A stretch of DNA of 64,000 nucleotides from Flavobacterium aquaticum (GTDB lineage: Bacteria > Bacteroidota > Bacteroidia > Flavobacteriales > Flavobacteriaceae): the NCBI RefSeq assembly GCF_003259835.1, contig NZ_QLMI01000009.1:1-64000 (forward strand), read 5' to 3'. Both the position numbers and the translations under genes were made by a program. Shown here piece after piece: positions 61,732 to 64,000 of the stretch. Below the pieces are notes generated by a model that was given only the letters and a program-made list of their open reading frames with translations, searched no databases and was not told the DNA's origin. The stretch's first letter is position 1. The number at the start of each line of letters is the position of its first letter.

Positions 61732-62340
61732 TTAGAATTTGTAAGTTAAACCAAATTGAGCAGTTGTAAAGAAGTTATTGAAAACATTTACATTTGCATT
61801 GAATTCAGATACATTCTCAGCACCATCCCATTTTTGAGAAGAGTAAGATAAAACATCTGTTAAAGCGAAGTTGATAGCAAAACTATCAGAAACGAAATAG
61901 TTCATTCCTAATCCTGCACCAAATCCAAATCCAGAATACTTAGCATCTCCTAAACCAGCTTTTCCTGATTCCATACCTAAACCAGCTTCAGCATAAGTTT
62001 TGAATCTTTTTCCTAAATCTAAGAAATAATAACGACCAAAAACACCTGCATCAAAATTTGAATTTTTGTCAGTTTCTGTTCCTGCTACTTCTTCTTTGTC
62101 TGAACCAACACCTAATTCAACTCCAACAACAAATTTGTCAGTTAAAAAGTAACCAACTTTTGGATTGAATTGAAAACTGTTAGTTTTTTCTTCAGTGTTT
62201 TTGTCATTAGTAGATGAAAAACCTAAGTTACCTTCTACAATAACATCACCTTTAGCGAAACCAAATGCTTTTTCTTCTTCTTGTGCGTTAGCAAAACCGA
62301 AAGCCAATAATGCTACAGCAGATAATAAAACTTTTTTCAT
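61732..62340 (-). CDS. Outer-membrane beta-barrel protein
   Basis: A 202-residue exported protein: signal peptide MKKVLLSAVALLAFGFANAQ, then an OmpW/OmpA-like eight-strand barrel pattern with alternating aromatic residues (VIVEGNLGFSS, FNPKVGYFLTDKFVVGVELGVG, GVFGRYYFLD, AEAGLGMESG, GFGAGLGMNYFVSDSFAINF) and a C-terminal phenylalanine in AQFGLTYKF. Probably a small outer-membrane structural protein; no ligand can be named. Confidence 0.85.
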   Translation of the reverse strand: MKKVLLSAVALLAFGFANAQEEEKAFGFAKGDVIVEGNLGFSSTNDKNTEEKTNSFQFNPKVGYFLTDKFVVGVELGVGSDKEEVAGTETDKNSNFDAGVFGRYYFLDLGKRFKTYAEAGLGMESGKAGLGDAKYSGFGFGAGLGMNYFVSDSFAINFALTDVLSYSSQKWDGAENVSEFNANVNVFNNFFTTAQFGLTYKF

Positions 62341-62368
62341 GTTTAGTTTAAATTTAAAGTTAATAGAG

Positions 62369-62376
62369 CAAATTTA
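62369..62376 (-). promoter_or_regulatory. Promoter -7 box of the leftward beta-barrel gene
   Basis: TAAATTTG followed by C on the minus strand, 28 nt before the ATG at 62340. Confidence 0.5.
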
Positions 62377-62571
62377 TAGCATTTTTTTATACGAAATAAC
62401 ATATTTTGTTATGTTATTAACAATTTTATTAACAAGCAAAAACGATTATGTTCATAATCAAGCAGTTGAAAGTTTTAAAATTTAAAATTTTAAACTTTTT
62501 TTAATAAAAAGTAAACCTTCAAAAAACAACAAAAAAAACATAAACACCTCATAATCAACAAAATCCAAAAA

Positions 62572-62595
62572 TCGATAAAAAGTGCATTTTATCGA
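62572..62595. promoter_or_regulatory. Inverted repeat upstream of the second beta-barrel gene
   Basis: TCGATAAAA (62572-62580) faces TTTTATCGA (62587-62595) across 6 nt, 50 nt before ATG 62646. A candidate operator. The rest of the 305-nt divergent gap (62341-62645) is very AT-rich, with homopolymer A runs, and shows no gene. Confidence 0.4.
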
Positions 62596-62645
62596 CAATC
62601 ATACTAAAAAGCGCTAGCAAGCGTTACTACTCTAAAGATTTTAAT

Positions 62646-63200
62646 ATGAAAAGAACAATTGTAACATTGATTTTACTGGTTCTAGGAACTGGTTTTTCGC
62701 AGGCTCAAATGCTAAAATTTGGTGTAAAAGGTGGGGTAAATTTTGCTAACTACACAGGCGGAGATGTTTCGGGTGTAGATTTTAAAACTATTACAAGCTA
62801 TCATGCAGGTGCTGTAATGGAATTAAAAGTATTTGAAAACTTCGCCATTCAACCCGAACTCTTATATTCTACACAAGGTGCAGAATTGGAAGGTTTAGGC
62901 GAACAAGTTAAAAATGAGTTGGGTTATTTATCACTTCCAGTTCTTGCTAAATTTTATTTAACATCTAATAAGCTTAGTTTAGAATTAGGTCCACAAGCTT
63001 CTGTATTAGTAAGCGAACGAAATGAAGTTGATTCAAACGACACGAATACTTTCGACTTTGGCTTAGCTGGTGGTTTAAGTTATAAGATTACAAACGGATT
63101 ATTTGTATCAGGGCGTTATGTTGCGGGTTTAACAGAAGCTAAAAAAGATGCTGATGTGAAAAACTCGGTTATTCAATTTTCAGTAGGTTATATGTTTTAA
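62646..63200 (+). CDS. Outer-membrane beta-barrel (PorT-like) protein
   Basis: A 184-residue exported protein with signal peptide MKRTIVTLILLVLGTGFSQAQ and the outer-membrane-beta pattern opening LKFGVKGGVNFANYTG, FAIQPELLYSTQGAEL, and SYKITNGLFVSGRYVAG, ending in F after VIQFSVGYMF. Length and strand pattern suggest eight strands. Related in fold, but not close in sequence, to its divergent neighbour. Specific function unknown. Confidence 0.85.
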   Translation: MKRTIVTLILLVLGTGFSQAQMLKFGVKGGVNFANYTGGDVSGVDFKTITSYHAGAVMELKVFENFAIQPELLYSTQGAELEGLGEQVKNELGYLSLPVLAKFYLTSNKLSLELGPQASVLVSERNEVDSNDTNTFDFGLAGGLSYKITNGLFVSGRYVAGLTEAKKDADVKNSVIQFSVGYMF

Positions 63201-63224
63201 CACTAAAAGTTATAATATTTTGCT

Positions 63225-63255
63225 AAAACCATTCTCAAAAAGAATGGTTTTTTTA
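63225..63255 (+). terminator. Terminator after the second beta-barrel gene
   Basis: AAAACCATTCT (63225-63235) pairs with AGAATGGTTTT (63241-63251), followed by T. A TACTTTTA box for aroQ (63254-63261) begins at its end. Confidence 0.88.
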
Positions 63256-63275
63256 CTTTTACAAAAACAATTCTC

Positions 63276-63689
63276 ATGAAGCTTATCATTATAAATGGTC
63301 CAAATCTTAATTTATTAGGAAAGAGAGAACCCGAAGTTTACGGCAATGCCACTTTTGAATCGTATTTTGAAAAATTACAAAGTGAGTTTCCAGCTATCAC
63401 ATTAGAATATTTCCAAAGTAATATTGAAGGAGAAATTATCAGTAAAATTCAAGAAGTAGGTTTTAGTTATGATGGTATCGTTCTAAATGCTGGTGCTTAT
63501 ACCCATACTTCTATAGGAATTGGTGATGCTATTAAAGCGATTACAACTCCAGTTGTAGAAGTTCATATTTCCAATACATTTTCAAGAGAATCTTTTCGTC
63601 ATCAATCGTATATTTCGCCAAATGCTAAAGGTGTAATTATTGGTTTTGGACTGCAGAGTTATAAGTTGGCATTAAGAGCTTTTGAGTAG
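63276..63689 (+). CDS. aroQ: 3-dehydroquinate dehydratase, type II
   Basis: Third step of the shikimate pathway. The 137 residues contain INGPNLNLLGKREPEVYG with the catalytic Tyr at about residue 22, QSNIEGEIISKIQE, NAGAYTHTSIGIGDAI with the conserved Asn and His, and VEVHISNTFSRESFRHQSYIS. Full length, dodecameric type. In many flavobacteria it is found next to xerD; here two beta-barrel genes lie between. Confidence 0.95.
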   Translation: MKLIIINGPNLNLLGKREPEVYGNATFESYFEKLQSEFPAITLEYFQSNIEGEIISKIQEVGFSYDGIVLNAGAYTHTSIGIGDAIKAITTPVVEVHISNTFSRESFRHQSYISPNAKGVIIGFGLQSYKLALRAFE

Positions 63690-63703
63690 CGTTTTACTTG
63701 TTT

Positions 63704-63829
63704 GTTACACAGAGATGGAGAGGCGTTGCACTTGGTTTTATACACAGAGATGCACAGAGGCAAATGAGATTCACGGAGGGTTTATATGCTTTGTGTTGAA
63801 TGTGAGAGATGAAAAGGACGTTGCACTTT
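63704..63829 (-). repeat. Inverted, diverged copy of the 60274-60752 repeat unit
   Basis: Read on the minus strand it contains aagtgcaacg twice, cattcaacacaaagcatat, ctccgtgaatctc and ctctgtgtataaaacc, the same words in the same order as the array unit at 60687. No gene overlaps. Confidence 0.6.
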
Positions 63830-63866
63830 TTTAAATTAAGAATATAAATAAAATTGAAATACTTTT

Positions 63867-64000
63867 ATGGAAATTGATAAGTTAACAGAACAAGTTATTG
63901 GCTTGGCTATTGAAGTTCATCGCCATTTAGGTCCGGGATTATTAGAATCTGCTTATCAAGAGTGTTTATATTATGAATTAAAAAAAGCTAATTTAAAAGT
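63867..64000 (+). CDS. GxxExxY protein, truncated by the window edge
   Basis: The first 44 codons of a gene continuing beyond the window. It begins MEIDKLTEQVIGLAIEVHRH and has LGPGLLESAYQECLYYELKK, the GxxExxY signature (GLLESAY). Family members of about 120-130 residues are common in Bacteroidetes with no firm function; a PD-(D/E)XK-nuclease-like fold has been suggested for them. Its upstream neighbour is a repeat, consistent with an accessory gene. Confidence 0.85.
   Translation, partial: MEIDKLTEQVIGLAIEVHRHLGPGLLESAYQECLYYELKKANLK

Overview
The window looks like chromosomal DNA of a member of the Flavobacteriaceae, most likely the genus Flavobacterium. It is AT-rich, and many genes are preceded by the Bacteroidetes promoter (TTG about 19-20 bp before TAnnTTTG) with little visible Shine-Dalgarno sequence. 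It encodes menaquinone synthesis (MenD), a CcsBA cytochrome c maturation protein, a TonB-dependent receptor with carboxypeptidase-like N-terminus, a secreted protein with a type IX secretion C-terminal domain, DUF4468 and DUF4199 proteins, a carbamoyl-phosphate synthase large subunit without its allosteric domain, and a 6S RNA of the flavobacterial type. Most of the window is conserved housekeeping sequence. The accessory material is one nuclease-like gene, a signalling locus, and many small intergenic repeats.

Layout. 1-661: gene-free; a leftward rRNA-type promoter, a chain of GC-rich hairpins and a Flavo-1-like structured RNA. 662-4036: thrS-infC-rpmI-rplT, ending in a strong terminator. 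4126-5817: a phospholipase-D-fold nuclease fused to helicase-associated repeats, opposite in strand to its neighbours. 5975-9832: rlmF, a DinB-fold protein, then a leftward pair of exported proteins (thioredoxin-like and an 'asparagine synthetase B'-labelled protein). 9902-12603: a four-gene leftward signalling operon (small soluble protein, polytopic membrane protein, histidine kinase, NarL/LuxR regulator) next to a 22-bp tandem repeat with an inverted half and a 45-residue membrane protein. 12700-18576: dnaB, accA, a drug/metabolite permease, an LptF/G permease and tgt, all leftward. 18917-22934: split transketolase, a secreted RCC1 propeller, DUF4468. 23078-30049: menD, an acetyltransferase, lipoprotein glutathione peroxidase, ccsBA, birA. 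30135-35691: rsfS-ftsH, then LUD protein-cdsA-psd-acyl-CoA-binding protein-superoxide dismutase. 36062-39268: carB and rpmH leftward. 39436-45696: a TPR membrane protein, a structured gene-free stretch, a TauE-like half transporter, lytic transglycosylase, hydrolase, acetyltransferase, mtaB, a GlmU-like protein and rpmE. 45924-52346: DUF4199, glycosyltransferase, ORF6N protein, phosphohexomutase, lipid-flippase-type ABC exporter, DUF2971. 52413-57488: a REP-like element, an EF-hand lipoprotein, a TonB receptor and an M23 peptidase. 57681-60045: coiled-coil protein, zapA, 6S RNA, rny. 60274-64000: a 133-140-bp tandem array, xerD, two beta-barrel proteins, aroQ, and the start of a GxxExxY gene cut by the window edge.

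The gene groups fit together as translation (thrS to rplT, rsfS, rpmE, rpmH, rlmF, tgt, mtaB), envelope and lipid assembly (lptF/G-like, cdsA, psd, acyl-CoA-binding protein, accA, MsbA-like exporter, M23 peptidase, lytic transglycosylase), and cell division/RNA turnover (zapA, 6S RNA, rny, xerD). The strongest candidates for under-described biology are the PLD/helicase-associated-repeat nuclease, the four-gene signalling module with its repeat operator and 45-residue partner, and the structured stretch at 40086-40362. All function calls are from sequence reading only; no database search or folding program was run.
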